This document shows positions 6,115 through 13,383 of a stretch of 15,755 bases of DNA, in pieces (the first letter of the stretch is position 1; every line of letters begins with the position of its first letter). Under the pieces are notes generated by a model. It worked only from the letters and a program-made list of their open reading frames with translations, made no database searches and was not told the DNA's origin. The stretch is from positions 1-15,755 of the forward strand of contig CAYRAF010000029.1 of the NCBI GenBank assembly GCA_964422195.1, written 5' to 3'. The DNA is from CALVUP01 sp964422195. Lineage in GTDB: Bacteria; Bacillota_I; Bacilli_A; RF39; UBA660. Made by a program: the position numbers and the translations under genes.

Positions 6115-6859
6115 ACAACGAAGTTGCGTTTTTTGAAGTGATTTCTTCTACTTTTTTTAAGTCGGTATCAAATAAATCTGCAAGATATTTTGCTATATGA
6201 TATATGTTTTGTGGCCCGTTTTTTTTACCTCTATATGGTTCTGGAGATAAATATGGCGAGTCAGTTTCTAAAACAATATGTTCTAATCCTATTTTCAAAA
6301 CAGTATCCTTTAATTTACTGTTTTTAAAAGTTATAACTCCACCTATTCCTAAATAAAATCCTAAATCAATAAACTTTAGGGCCATTTCATAACTACCACT
6401 AAAACAATGAATAACTCCTTTGACTTTATGTTTTTTTAATATTTGATAAGTATCTTCTATAGCATCTCTGGTATGTATTACTACTGGCTTGTTATATTTT
6501 TCTGCTAATTTTAATTGTTCATCAAAGATCCTTTTTTGTCTATTCTTATTATCTTTACTATAATGATAATCTAATCCAATTTCACCTATTGCTACTACAT
6601 TTTCTTGTTGAACAATTTTTTCTAAAATTTCTAAGTCTTTCTTATTTAAAATATCTGCAAATTCTGGATGATATCCAATTGCTAAATATATATCCTCTTT
6701 ATCAATATACATTTGCAATACATTTTTTATTTCGTTCCTACTGCAACCACAAACAATGTATTTTTCAACACCGTTTGCTTTTGCTTGTGCTAACACATCC
6801 TTTATTTCATCTTCATGATAGTCTTCCGTTGATAAATGCAAATGTGTATCAATAAACAT
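6101..6859 (-). CDS. tatD: TatD-family metal-dependent hydrolase (DNase)
   Basis: A cytoplasmic metal-dependent hydrolase of the amidohydrolase superfamily; characterised TatD proteins are 3'-5' DNases linked to DNA repair and degradation. The 252 residues match the family length. Expected metal ligands are visible: H6 and H8 in FIDTHLHL, E93 in GEIGLDY, H129 in VVIHTRD, H151 in GVIHCFSGS and D200 in ETDSPYL. The start is ATG 6857-6859, four bases after AGGTGA; the frame is open for 14 more codons upstream, but that part carries the promoter and has no family similarity. In many Firmicutes this gene is next to metG and rnmV, which are absent here. It is a separate transcription unit with its own extended -10 promoter. 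It may work broadly with the uvr genes in DNA metabolism, but nothing shows direct coupling. Confidence 0.96.
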   Translation of the reverse strand: MFIDTHLHLSTEDYHEDEIKDVLAQAKANGVEKYIVCGCSRNEIKNVLQMYIDKEDIYLAIGYHPEFADILNKKDLEILEKIVQQENVVAIGEIGLDYHYSKDNKNRQKRIFDEQLKLAEKYNKPVVIHTRDAIEDTYQILKKHKVKGVIHCFSGSYEMALKFIDLGFYLGIGGVITFKNSKLKDTVLKIGLEHIVLETDSPYLSPEPYRGKKNGPQNIYHIAKYLADLFDTDLKKVEEITSKNATSLFDLK

Positions 6860-6889
6860 ATAATCACCTACTTCTATTATATCTCTTAT

Positions 6890-6898
6890 ATTATAACA
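6890..6898 (-). promoter_or_regulatory. Extended -10 promoter for tatD
   Basis: TGTTATAAT on the minus strand, about 30 bases before the tatD start. No recognisable -35 lies 17 bases upstream, where the preceding terminator sits. The whole string from the T-run to the -10 (TTTTTTGTGTTATAAT) is the same as the one before uvrA. Confidence 0.65.
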
Positions 6899-6899
6899 C

Positions 6900-6931
6900 A
6901 AAAAAGAATTTCTATATAAGAAATCTTTTTA
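6900..6931 (-). terminator. Rho-independent terminator after the 206-residue gene
   Basis: On the minus strand AAAAAGATTTCT and AGAAATTCTTTTT pair around a five-base loop with one bulged T, followed by a T-run. It is weak in GC but typical in form for this AT-rich genome. It lies directly after the TAA stop at 6935-6937 and directly before the tatD -10. Confidence 0.65.
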
Positions 6932-6934
6932 TGT

Positions 6935-7555
6935 TTAATATGTATGTATATTTGTATATAACTTTACATGATGTTTTTTTACTAGTTTTTTTGTTTCCTC
7001 ATTTCTTTGCTCTGCATTTAAATTTCTTCTATTCCAGTGCTCCTTAACACGGGATATACTAAACGGCATTTCATATAATAAGTTGATAGAGTTTTTACAT
7101 AACAATTTAACTCCTATTTCATAATCATTTGCCGTTAAATTCATAATATTATAATTTGCAGCTTCTCTATAAATTATGTTAAATGTCATCTCAACAGCAC
7201 TCTGATGTAATCCTCCATACGCATTATAAATTCCAATATCAAAAACTTCTAAAAGTGGTTCTGATAACATTTCATTATATGGATTAATACTAACATCGTC
7301 GATATATTTTAATAAATATCTTTTAAAAATCTCTAAAACTTTCTTTTTTTCTTTAGGATTATCAATTTGATTCATAATAGAAAAGAAATACTGAAATCCT
7401 AATTCTTCTTTTGTTTTAGGATAATTTAAATTCAATTTATTTTCTTTACAAATAAAATCCAATACAGGAATTATAGTCATATAATATAAATCAGAACAGT
7501 CATAATCATTGCTATCTGTACCAAAAAATGCTTTTTGTATTTTTATTTCTTCCAT
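6935..7555 (-). CDS. Uncharacterised soluble helical protein (206 aa)
   Basis: Not recognised. No signal peptide or membrane segment, so probably cytoplasmic. The sequence looks mostly helical with many Asn, Lys, Glu and Tyr. Possible landmarks are an acidic-aromatic N-terminal section (NDYDCSDLYYM near 16-26), a small-residue stretch GIYNAYGGLHQSAVEM near 107-122, and a basic C-terminus (EHWNRRNL...KKLVKKHHVKLY) that could contact nucleic acid. None of these is a known motif. The start ATG has AGGAG eight bases upstream. It follows the 213-residue gene by 97 bases, with no clear promoter, and ends in a hairpin terminator, so the two may form one unit running from the promoter at the end of uvrB. 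Function unknown; a lineage-specific protein is likely. Confidence 0.75.
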   Translation of the reverse strand: MEEIKIQKAFFGTDSNDYDCSDLYYMTIIPVLDFICKENKLNLNYPKTKEELGFQYFFSIMNQIDNPKEKKKVLEIFKRYLLKYIDDVSINPYNEMLSEPLLEVFDIGIYNAYGGLHQSAVEMTFNIIYREAANYNIMNLTANDYEIGVKLLCKNSINLLYEMPFSISRVKEHWNRRNLNAEQRNEETKKLVKKHHVKLYTNIHTY

Positions 7556-7652
7556 AGCTATTCTCCTTTTTTACCAAATTACTAAATCTTTTCCTCTATG
7601 TATAATAATTAAAAACTAAATCTCTATTTTTACATAATTTTGTTACATTTAA

Positions 7653-8294
7653 CTATGAAAAATATCTTCTATAATTTTCTTCATAATTCTTTGTCTTTTG
7701 TTTTGATTTTGATTTAGTTACAGTTTTTGCTGGTTTTGGACTTTCATAATATTCTTTTTTTGCTTGTTCTTCTTTTGAAGCTATATAAAGATCAAAACTA
7801 GTATATCTTGTGTTTGTATATAGTCTATCAGCCACATCTTTTATTTCATCTTTTAATAAATCGGTAGATAAATATAATAAATTATTCATAGTTCCGTTTA
7901 AAAATCTTACACCTTCATCCTCCCTTAAAAGGCGTTTTAGGCCATGTGGAAATTCTTCGTAGTACTCCATTAAAACAACACAAGAAAGAGGTTCTTTATT
8001 CTTATTATAAAGACAACTTTTATATTTAACCTTAAATGGTTCCAATAATGTTTGGTAATATCTCGACTCTATAAACCATCCTATTGGTATTTTTCTATGA
8101 GAAGTTAGTTCTAATACATATTCTGGGTTTTCTGAACTAAACATAACAAGCACTTCATTTTCATCTATGGTATATCCTTGATAAAAATCTTTATAATCTG
8201 TCATAAAATCTTGGTCACGTTGTGATGAAATATATGCCAATTTAACTTTATATATACCTGTCTCTAATTTCCCTTTTAATCGTTTTTTGTTCAT
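7653..8294 (-). CDS. Uncharacterised soluble protein with Lys-rich tail (213 aa)
   Basis: Not recognised. No signal peptide or membrane helix, so probably cytoplasmic. The first 170 residues look like a mixed alpha/beta domain with strands such as GIYKVKLAYIS, EVLVMFSS and CVVLMEYYEE. The last 40 residues are low-complexity and basic (PKPAKTVTKSKSKQK) and probably disordered, ending in an aromatic-basic piece (ENYRRYFS). Such a tail could bind RNA, DNA or acidic surfaces. I start at ATG 8292-8294, seven bases after GGGAGG; the TTG at 8300 is too close to that site. It is transcribed from a promoter lying across the end of uvrB, so it can be expressed separately from uvrB as well as by read-through. 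Its role is unknown; proximity to uvrB is no evidence of a repair function. Confidence 0.75.
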   Translation of the reverse strand: MNKKRLKGKLETGIYKVKLAYISSQRDQDFMTDYKDFYQGYTIDENEVLVMFSSENPEYVLELTSHRKIPIGWFIESRYYQTLLEPFKVKYKSCLYNKNKEPLSCVVLMEYYEEFPHGLKRLLREDEGVRFLNGTMNNLLYLSTDLLKDEIKDVADRLYTNTRYTSFDLYIASKEEQAKKEYYESPKPAKTVTKSKSKQKTKNYEENYRRYFS

Positions 8295-8318
8295 AAACAA
8301 ACCTCCCTATGTCTCTAT

Positions 8319-8347
8319 ATTATATCACTACCTACTTTTCATTTCAA
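8319..8347 (-). promoter_or_regulatory. Sigma-A-type promoter overlapping the end of uvrB
   Basis: On the minus strand: -35 TTGAAA (8342-8347), a 17-base spacer, and the extended -10 TGATATAAT (8319-8327). The -10 element begins at the base after the uvrB TAG stop, and the -35 lies in uvrB's last codons. It would drive the two unrecognised soluble proteins. Confidence 0.75.
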
Positions 8348-10274
8348 ACAAGATATCACGTATTTCCATAGCTCGTTCAAAGTCTAGTTCCTTAGCAGCT
8401 CTTCTCATTTCTTGTTCTAACTCTTCATATGTTTTTTCTAATTCTTCTTTTGTTATTTTCTTATCTTCTAACTTTTCTTCTACTTTATTACTAATAACAT
8501 CAGTAATTTTCTTATTAATTGTTTTTGGAATAATACCATGTTCTTTGTTATATTCTTCTTGTATATTTCTTCTTCTTGCAGTTTCATCTATTGCATATTG
8601 CATACTATCAGTTATTTTATCAGCATACATAATAACATGTCCACTTGCATTTCTAGCACATCTACCTATTGTTTGAATTAAACTTCTATCACTTCTTAAA
8701 AATCCTTCTTTATCTGCATCAAGTATTGCAATTAAGCTTACTTCCGGTATATCTATACCTTCACGAAGTAAGTTAATACCAACTACAGCATCATATTTAC
8801 CAGATCTTAAATCATGGATAATTTGTAACCTTTCTAATGTTTTAATTTCACTATGTAAATATGCCACCTTAATATCGACATCTTTTAAATAATTAGTCAA
8901 TTCTTCTGCCATACGTATTGTTAAAGTAGTGACTAAAGTTCTCTCATTCTTTTCAATTCTAGATTTTATTTCATCAATTAAATCATCTATTTGTCCTTCA
9001 GTTTTTCTTACTTCTATAGTTGGATCTAAAAGTCCAGTTGGTCTAATTATTTGTTCTACTACTTCATTATTAACTTTTTCTAATTCATAATCTCCAGGAG
9101 TCGCAGAGACATAAATAACTTGATTTATTTTTTGCTCAAATTCTTCAAAACGTAATGGTCTATTATCTAAGGCACTAGGAAGTCGAAAACCATAGTCAAC
9201 AAGATTTTGTTTTCTTGCTCTATCACCATTATACATTCCTCTAACCTGTGGCAAAGTAACATGAGATTCATCTACTACAAGTAAAAAATCTTTTGGAAAA
9301 AAATCCATTAAGGTAGCTGGTGTCTCACCTTCAGCTCTTAAGGCCATATGCCTTGCATAGTTTTCAACACCGCTACATACTCCTGTTTCTTCTAGCATCT
9401 CTATATCATAGTTTGTTCTTTGTTCTAAACGTTCTGCTTCTAACAACTTATTATCCTCTTTTAAAACCTTTAATCTATCTTGTAATTCTTCTTTTATTCT
9501 TTTAATAGCTTCTTTCATTTTTTCATCACTGGTTACAAAGTGACTAGCCGGAAAAATACTGACTGTTTTCTTTTTGGATAATACTACACCTGTTAAAGTA
9601 TCTATTTCATTAATACTGTCTATTTCATCACCAAAAAATTCTATTCTATATCCTTTACTTCTTTGATATGTAGGTATTATTTCTAATACATCTCCACGAA
9701 CTCTAAAAGACCCTCTTTTAAAATCATAATCATTTCTTTCATATTGCATTTCAACAAGTTTTGAAAGTACTTTATTACGGTCTATTTCTTCTCCTTCGCG
9801 AAGAGTAATCATCTTATTTAAGTATTCTTCCTTTTCCCCAATACCATAAATACATGAAACTGAAGCTACTACAATAACATTATCTTCTGATAGTAAGGCA
9901 CTAGTAGCATCATGTCTTAGTTCATCTATTTCATCATTAATAGAAGAATCTTTTTCTATATATGTATCAGTTGATGGTACATATGCTTCTGGTTGATAGT
10001 AATCATAATATGAAACAAAGTAACAAACTCTATTTTCTGGGAATAATTCTTTGAACTCTGAATAAAGTTGTCCAGCAAGTGTTTTATTATGGGCAAGAAC
10101 TAATGTTGGTTTATTAACTTCTTTTATTACATTAGCAATAGTAAAAGTTTTACCTGTTCCAGTTGCTCCTAGTAATACTTGTTCTTTTTTTCCTGTTTTT
10201 ACGCCATTAACAAGTTTTTCTATAGCTTGAGGTTGATCACCACTTGGATTGTAATTTGATATTAATTTAAACAT
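8328..10274 (-). CDS. uvrB: UvrB, excinuclease ABC subunit B
   Basis: UvrB is the helicase-fold subunit of nucleotide excision repair that receives damaged DNA from UvrA, verifies the lesion and recruits UvrC. The 648 residues are full length for the family. Walker A GATGTGKT is at 36-43; the aromatic beta-hairpin used to probe DNA is at about 89-112 (YYDYYQPEAYVP); DESH is at 335-338; YVSATPG is near 388-394; and motif VI is QTIGRCARN at 534-542, where most family members have Ala in place of the Cys. The C-terminal UVR domain (about 613-648), which contacts UvrC, is present. The start ATG follows GGAGGTGA closely, one of the strongest ribosome sites in the window. It has its own promoter and is separated from uvrA by two orphan genes, tatD and the SipW cluster. 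Confidence 0.98.
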   Translation of the reverse strand: MFKLISNYNPSGDQPQAIEKLVNGVKTGKKEQVLLGATGTGKTFTIANVIKEVNKPTLVLAHNKTLAGQLYSEFKELFPENRVCYFVSYYDYYQPEAYVPSTDTYIEKDSSINDEIDELRHDATSALLSEDNVIVVASVSCIYGIGEKEEYLNKMITLREGEEIDRNKVLSKLVEMQYERNDYDFKRGSFRVRGDVLEIIPTYQRSKGYRIEFFGDEIDSINEIDTLTGVVLSKKKTVSIFPASHFVTSDEKMKEAIKRIKEELQDRLKVLKEDNKLLEAERLEQRTNYDIEMLEETGVCSGVENYARHMALRAEGETPATLMDFFPKDFLLVVDESHVTLPQVRGMYNGDRARKQNLVDYGFRLPSALDNRPLRFEEFEQKINQVIYVSATPGDYELEKVNNEVVEQIIRPTGLLDPTIEVRKTEGQIDDLIDEIKSRIEKNERTLVTTLTIRMAEELTNYLKDVDIKVAYLHSEIKTLERLQIIHDLRSGKYDAVVGINLLREGIDIPEVSLIAILDADKEGFLRSDRSLIQTIGRCARNASGHVIMYADKITDSMQYAIDETARRRNIQEEYNKEHGIIPKTINKKITDVISNKVEEKLEDKKITKEELEKTYEELEQEMRRAAKELDFERAMEIRDILFEMKSR

Positions 10275-10303
10275 ATGTCACCTCCATTTATAAACTTAGA
10301 TTT

Positions 10304-10332
10304 ATTTTACCATTACTTATATAATAAAACAA
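10304..10332 (-). promoter_or_regulatory. Promoter for uvrB
   Basis: On the minus strand: -35 TTGTTT (10327-10332), a 17-base spacer, and TAAAAT (10304-10309) with TG one base before it. The -35 is weak, and the -10 differs from consensus at one base. The -35 overlaps the descending arm and T-run of the preceding terminator. No LexA-type box (the Bacillus pattern GAAC-N4-GTTC) is visible in the leader. Confidence 0.6.
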
Positions 10333-10349
10333 GGAATTATATCCTTGTT
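10321..10349 (-). terminator. Rho-independent terminator ending the ftsEX unit
   Basis: AACAAGGA and TCCTTGTT form a perfect 8-bp stem around a six-base loop (TATAAT on the minus strand), followed by TTATTAT. It lies 44 bases after the stop of the DUF3592-like gene. The T-run is interrupted by A, so termination may be incomplete. Confidence 0.75.
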
Positions 10350-10392
10350 AATTCTTTTATTAATTTAAATTTTATTACACTATATATCAATT

Positions 10393-10722
10393 TTATTTTA
10401 CTCTTAAGACATTCTTTGGTTTTGAAGGTAGATACTTAATTTTTATCTTATCTCCTTCTTTTAACCCCAACTTAGGATTAATAAGTGAGGCCTCTATAAC
10501 TTCACCAGATTCATTTGTATATGTAACAAAATAACTCTTACTAGTATCATTTGTTATAGTTCCTGTTTCATCATCTATTTCTTCTGTTGTTTCAATATCA
10601 ATTCTAGATACCTCTCCTTCTACTTCAATACCATCCTTTTTTATTTTATTAGTAGATATAAATGCATATATACATCCAATCACTACTATTGCAATAATAA
10701 TTATAACTATAGCATAAGGCAT
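10393..10722 (-). CDS. Small membrane-anchored protein, DUF3592-like
   Basis: The 109 residues begin with a single membrane helix (about 3-21), followed by a beta-rich domain. The pattern GIEVEGEVSRI...YFVTYTNESGEVIEASL...LKEGDKIKIKYLPSKPKNV matches the usual DUF3592 layout: a G-x-V strand, a Tyr-Thr-x-x-x-G-E turn, then Gly-Asp and Tyr-x-Pro near the end. The function of that family is unknown. The start ATG has AGGAGA at normal spacing. It is the last gene of the unit that begins with ftsE, 36 bases after the lipoprotein gene and before the terminator. Whether it takes part in wall remodelling is only suggested by position. The family call is from pattern memory and should be treated as moderate. 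Confidence 0.78.
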   Translation of the reverse strand: MPYAIVIIIIAIVVIGCIYAFISTNKIKKDGIEVEGEVSRIDIETTEEIDDETGTITNDTSKSYFVTYTNESGEVIEASLINPKLGLKEGDKIKIKYLPSKPKNVLRVK

Positions 10723-10758
10723 ATTATCATCTCCTTTTTAACAAATATATAATGTTAT

Positions 10759-11268
10759 CTAATTACAAGTTGCTCCTACTGTAGCATATAATGATTTTAT
10801 ATCAGATACTTTTACTTTTCCATCTTTAATTAATGTTGCATTCGCAGAATCAACTTCAATCATTTTGCTAGTATCAATGTGTTCATAATCAATATCAGCA
10901 TCACTAATTAAAGTGTTTCCTTCTACTCTAACACTATATGTATAATACTCTACATTTTTATAAGGTGAATATATTGATTCTACTTGTTTTTTGTACGCTT
11001 CTAAATATGCAGAATCATTTGCAGTTACCGTTTCATGTGATTTTACTTTTTTTACATAAGTTCCATCATGAGTAACTGTATATTCTAAACTCATTGTTAC
11101 TCCTTCTGATATAGTTGCAGTTCTTGTACAAGTCATAACCTTCTCTTCTACTTTTTCTGTCTTCTCTGTTTTATCTTCCTTTAATTCTTCTTTCTTCTTT
11201 TCTTCACAACCAGTTAATAGAAAAACTCCTATTACTGCAATTGCGAATAATTTTAAATACCTTTTCAT
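10759..11268 (-). CDS. Small lipoprotein, possibly DUF1307/YehR-like
   Basis: A 169-residue lipoprotein: basic start, hydrophobic helix, and lipobox LLTGC with the lipidated Cys at 21. A highly charged Lys/Glu tether follows (about 22-43), then a compact domain beginning MTCTRTATISEGVTMSLEYTV and ending TVGATCN. Its two cysteines, near the ends of the domain, could form a disulfide. The layout (a short strand-turn start, a helix with SAYLEAYKKQVES, then IDYEHID near the end) recalls YehR/DUF1307 lipoproteins, whose function is unknown. AAGGAGG overlaps or abuts the stop of the M23 gene, so the two are probably translated together. Position suggests an outer-face partner of the FtsEX-hydrolase machine, but it may only share the transcript. 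Confidence 0.85.
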   Translation of the reverse strand: MKRYLKLFAIAVIGVFLLTGCEEKKKEELKEDKTEKTEKVEEKVMTCTRTATISEGVTMSLEYTVTHDGTYVKKVKSHETVTANDSAYLEAYKKQVESIYSPYKNVEYYTYSVRVEGNTLISDADIDYEHIDTSKMIEVDSANATLIKDGKVKVSDIKSLYATVGATCN

Positions 11269-11278
11269 ATTATCCTCC

Positions 11279-12478
11279 TTATCTACTTGACCATGAATAT
11301 GGTAATTTAATCAATGTTCTAGCCCCATTAAACCCTTCGTTATAGAATTTGTTTTTGATGTATGATGCCCATTTACCATAGCTAATACATTTCTTATCAG
11401 TGTATAACCAACAATCAGCCACTTCTAAGTGCAAATGAACTCCAAAAGCATAACCTGTATCTCCCATATATCCAATATATGTATTAGGTCCTACTTTCAT
11501 ACCATCATATATGTTTGGATTAAGTTTAGATAAATGACAATATAATGAACTCCATTTTTTACCATTCATATCCCTATGATGAATAACAACCATGTGTGCT
11601 CCATATATATCATCTGCAGTTGATACTATTTCTCCTTCAGCAATAGGATAAATCTTTTCTTTTCTTCTGTTTTTCTTATGACTTATAATATCTACGCCAT
11701 AATGGAAACCATCTATACTATAACTACTCATTTTTAAGTCTTGTGTAATAGTACCTGTTTCTGTAGGTCTATACCATCCAGTAGCTACATTACCTTTAGC
11801 ACAATCAACACCTATTTCATCGTTTGGTTTACATCCTTGCTTTTTATAATAATCAACACGCTTCTGGTAAATTCTTACTTGCTCTGATGCAGATGCAGCT
11901 CCTTCTTGCAACTTAGTAACAGATCCTTCTAAACTATTAATTTTACTTTTTAAAGTCTCTTGACTTTTCTTTAAAGTTTCTGTCTTTTCATTTAAAGATA
12001 TTGTCCTTTTCTTATTTGATTCAATTAATTTTTCTAGTTCCTTTGTTACTTTTTTATTATGTTCAGTTAATTGTTCTACTATAGACATTCTATAAATTAA
12101 ATCAGTTACTGAATCAGCACCAAAGATGTATTCTAAATATTCATTTTCACCAGATGATAATTGATAATATTGAAATATTTGCTTAGTTTGTAAACTTTTT
12201 TCTTTTATTTCTTGTTTACTTGCTTCTATTTCTTCTTGCAACTTTGTTATTTCTCTAGCAATGCTTTTAATTTCTTCTTTTGCCGCCGCTATTTCATTTT
12301 CTAATGCTGATATCTCACCTTGAGTCCTATTAATAGAAGCATTGGCATTATTAACATCATTTTGATATTTATTTACTTTATCTATATATTCTTGTAATGT
12401 TGTAGCTTCCGTCTCAACAGGTAGGAATATTGTTCCAAAAGCTAATATTAATAATAATATTGATAGTTTCTTCTTCAT
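11279..12478 (-). CDS. Coiled-coil M23 (LytM) peptidoglycan endopeptidase, EnvC/PcsB-like
   Basis: A secreted zinc endopeptidase expected to cut peptide cross-links in the cell wall. The 399 residues have a signal peptide (about 1-25, likely cut after EATEA-type residues at TEA), a long coiled coil (about 30-210) interrupted by a hinge at 103-135 (EYLEYIFGADSVTDLIYR), and a C-terminal LytM domain (about 232-395). Zinc ligands are present in HYGVD (H259, D263) and HLHLE (H350), with H315 in SLYCHL as the second active-site histidine, so the enzyme should be active. This organisation matches PcsB and EnvC, which FtsEX controls through the coiled coil, and its ATG overlaps the ftsX stop by one base. 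Five cysteines in the C-terminal half are unusual for a secreted Gram-positive enzyme and may form disulfides. Confidence 0.95.
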   Translation of the reverse strand: MKKKLSILLLILAFGTIFLPVETEATTLQEYIDKVNKYQNDVNNANASINRTQGEISALENEIAAAKEEIKSIAREITKLQEEIEASKQEIKEKSLQTKQIFQYYQLSSGENEYLEYIFGADSVTDLIYRMSIVEQLTEHNKKVTKELEKLIESNKKRTISLNEKTETLKKSQETLKSKINSLEGSVTKLQEGAASASEQVRIYQKRVDYYKKQGCKPNDEIGVDCAKGNVATGWYRPTETGTITQDLKMSSYSIDGFHYGVDIISHKKNRRKEKIYPIAEGEIVSTADDIYGAHMVVIHHRDMNGKKWSSLYCHLSKLNPNIYDGMKVGPNTYIGYMGDTGYAFGVHLHLEVADCWLYTDKKCISYGKWASYIKNKFYNEGFNGARTLIKLPYSWSSR

Positions 12479-13383
12479 TATACTTTTAAGTACTTCCTTA
12501 CTGCACCAGCACTTCCTACCATACCTACAAGCATACCTATTGCTAGCACTATTAGTGATGATAAATAAACAAATGGTTCTGGTTTAATTAATGTTATTAA
12601 GTTAGAATACACTACACCACCTAAGTGATTATATAAAGCTGTATATCCATATATTATAGAAATTATCGGAATAATAGATCCTAAAAATCCAAGTATTAAT
12701 CCTTCAATTAAGAATGGTATTTTTATTGAACTATTACTAGCACCAACTAATCTCATAATTGATATTTCTCTTTTTCTTGAAAATATTGTTAATTTAATTG
12801 TATTTACTATTAAGAAGACCGTTACTACTACTAAAGCAACAACCATAATTATTGCTACTTTTTGAATCATAGCAAATGCAGAAATTAAGTTATTAACCAT
12901 TTCTTCTCCATAGTTTAAACTAGAAACTTTATTCATCGCTCTAATTTGATCTGCAGTTGTTTTTATTTTAGTAATATCCTTTACTTTTACCATAAATGAA
13001 TCTTTTAATGGATTTTCTTTATCACTCCATGTTCCCATTGTTTCCTTAAAAAACTCTGATTCTTTCATCATTTCATTTTTTGCTGTTGTTTTTGATTTAA
13101 ACTTAACTTCTGAAACATTATTTAATTCATTTATTTGCATATTTAAATCAGATATTTCTTCTTCTTTAATAGAAGCGTCTAAGAATACTACCATTGTTAC
13201 ATCTTCTTCTATTTCTTTAGTAAAATTCTTTAAGTTAAGAGAAGCAATTATTGATATTCCAACAATAATTAGAGTGATTGTAATACAGGTAATTGAGGCG
13301 ATTGATAATGAGAAATTTCTAAATACACTTTTGAAGGCATCTCTAATGTGCCTATTTAACATTCTAAATAGCTTCACTTGCAT
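12478..13383 (-). CDS. ftsX: FtsX, membrane subunit of the FtsEX complex
   Basis: FtsX spans the membrane and passes the ATPase cycle of FtsE to a wall hydrolase outside. The 301 residues show the family layout: a cytoplasmic N-terminus with LNRHIRDAFKSVFRN, a first helix near 27-48, an extracellular domain of about 120 residues (50-172), then three helices near 173-196, 222-247 and 272-293, with the KREISIMRLVGAS cytoplasmic loop. The gene overlaps ftsE by 20 bases and its stop shares one base with the M23 start, so the three are coupled. The start is uncertain by two codons: ATG 13383 is only two bases from GGGAGG, while GTG at 13377 is eight bases away and may be the one used. The extracellular domain is the likely docking site for the coiled coil of the next protein. 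Confidence 0.96.
   Translation of the reverse strand: MQVKLFRMLNRHIRDAFKSVFRNFSLSIASITCITITLIIVGISIIASLNLKNFTKEIEEDVTMVVFLDASIKEEEISDLNMQINELNNVSEVKFKSKTTAKNEMMKESEFFKETMGTWSDKENPLKDSFMVKVKDITKIKTTADQIRAMNKVSSLNYGEEMVNNLISAFAMIQKVAIIMVVALVVVTVFLIVNTIKLTIFSRKREISIMRLVGASNSSIKIPFLIEGLILGFLGSIIPIISIIYGYTALYNHLGGVVYSNLITLIKPEPFVYLSSLIVLAIGMLVGMVGSAGAVRKYLKV

Noticed and set aside
6101..6901. Longer tatD and other longer starts (ftsE from 14119, TasA-like from 4732, 3D from 6068, soluble 213-residue protein from TTG 8300)
   Set aside because: In each case a good ribosome site precedes a later start codon, and the extra N-terminal residues overlie promoter or leader sequence and do not resemble the family.
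7556..7652. Possible hairpin (TAAAAA/TTTTTA) and repeated GATTTAG in the gap between the two orphan genes
   Set aside because: The stem is only A-T pairs of six bases and the repeat is seven bases in very AT-rich DNA; both are expected by chance, and no clear promoter is present.
8287..8676. Plus-strand open frame opposite the end of uvrB
   Set aside because: Antisense to the conserved UVR region of UvrB with no ribosome site; the same holds for plus-strand frames opposite tatD, the 3D gene, the third paralog and mid-uvrB.
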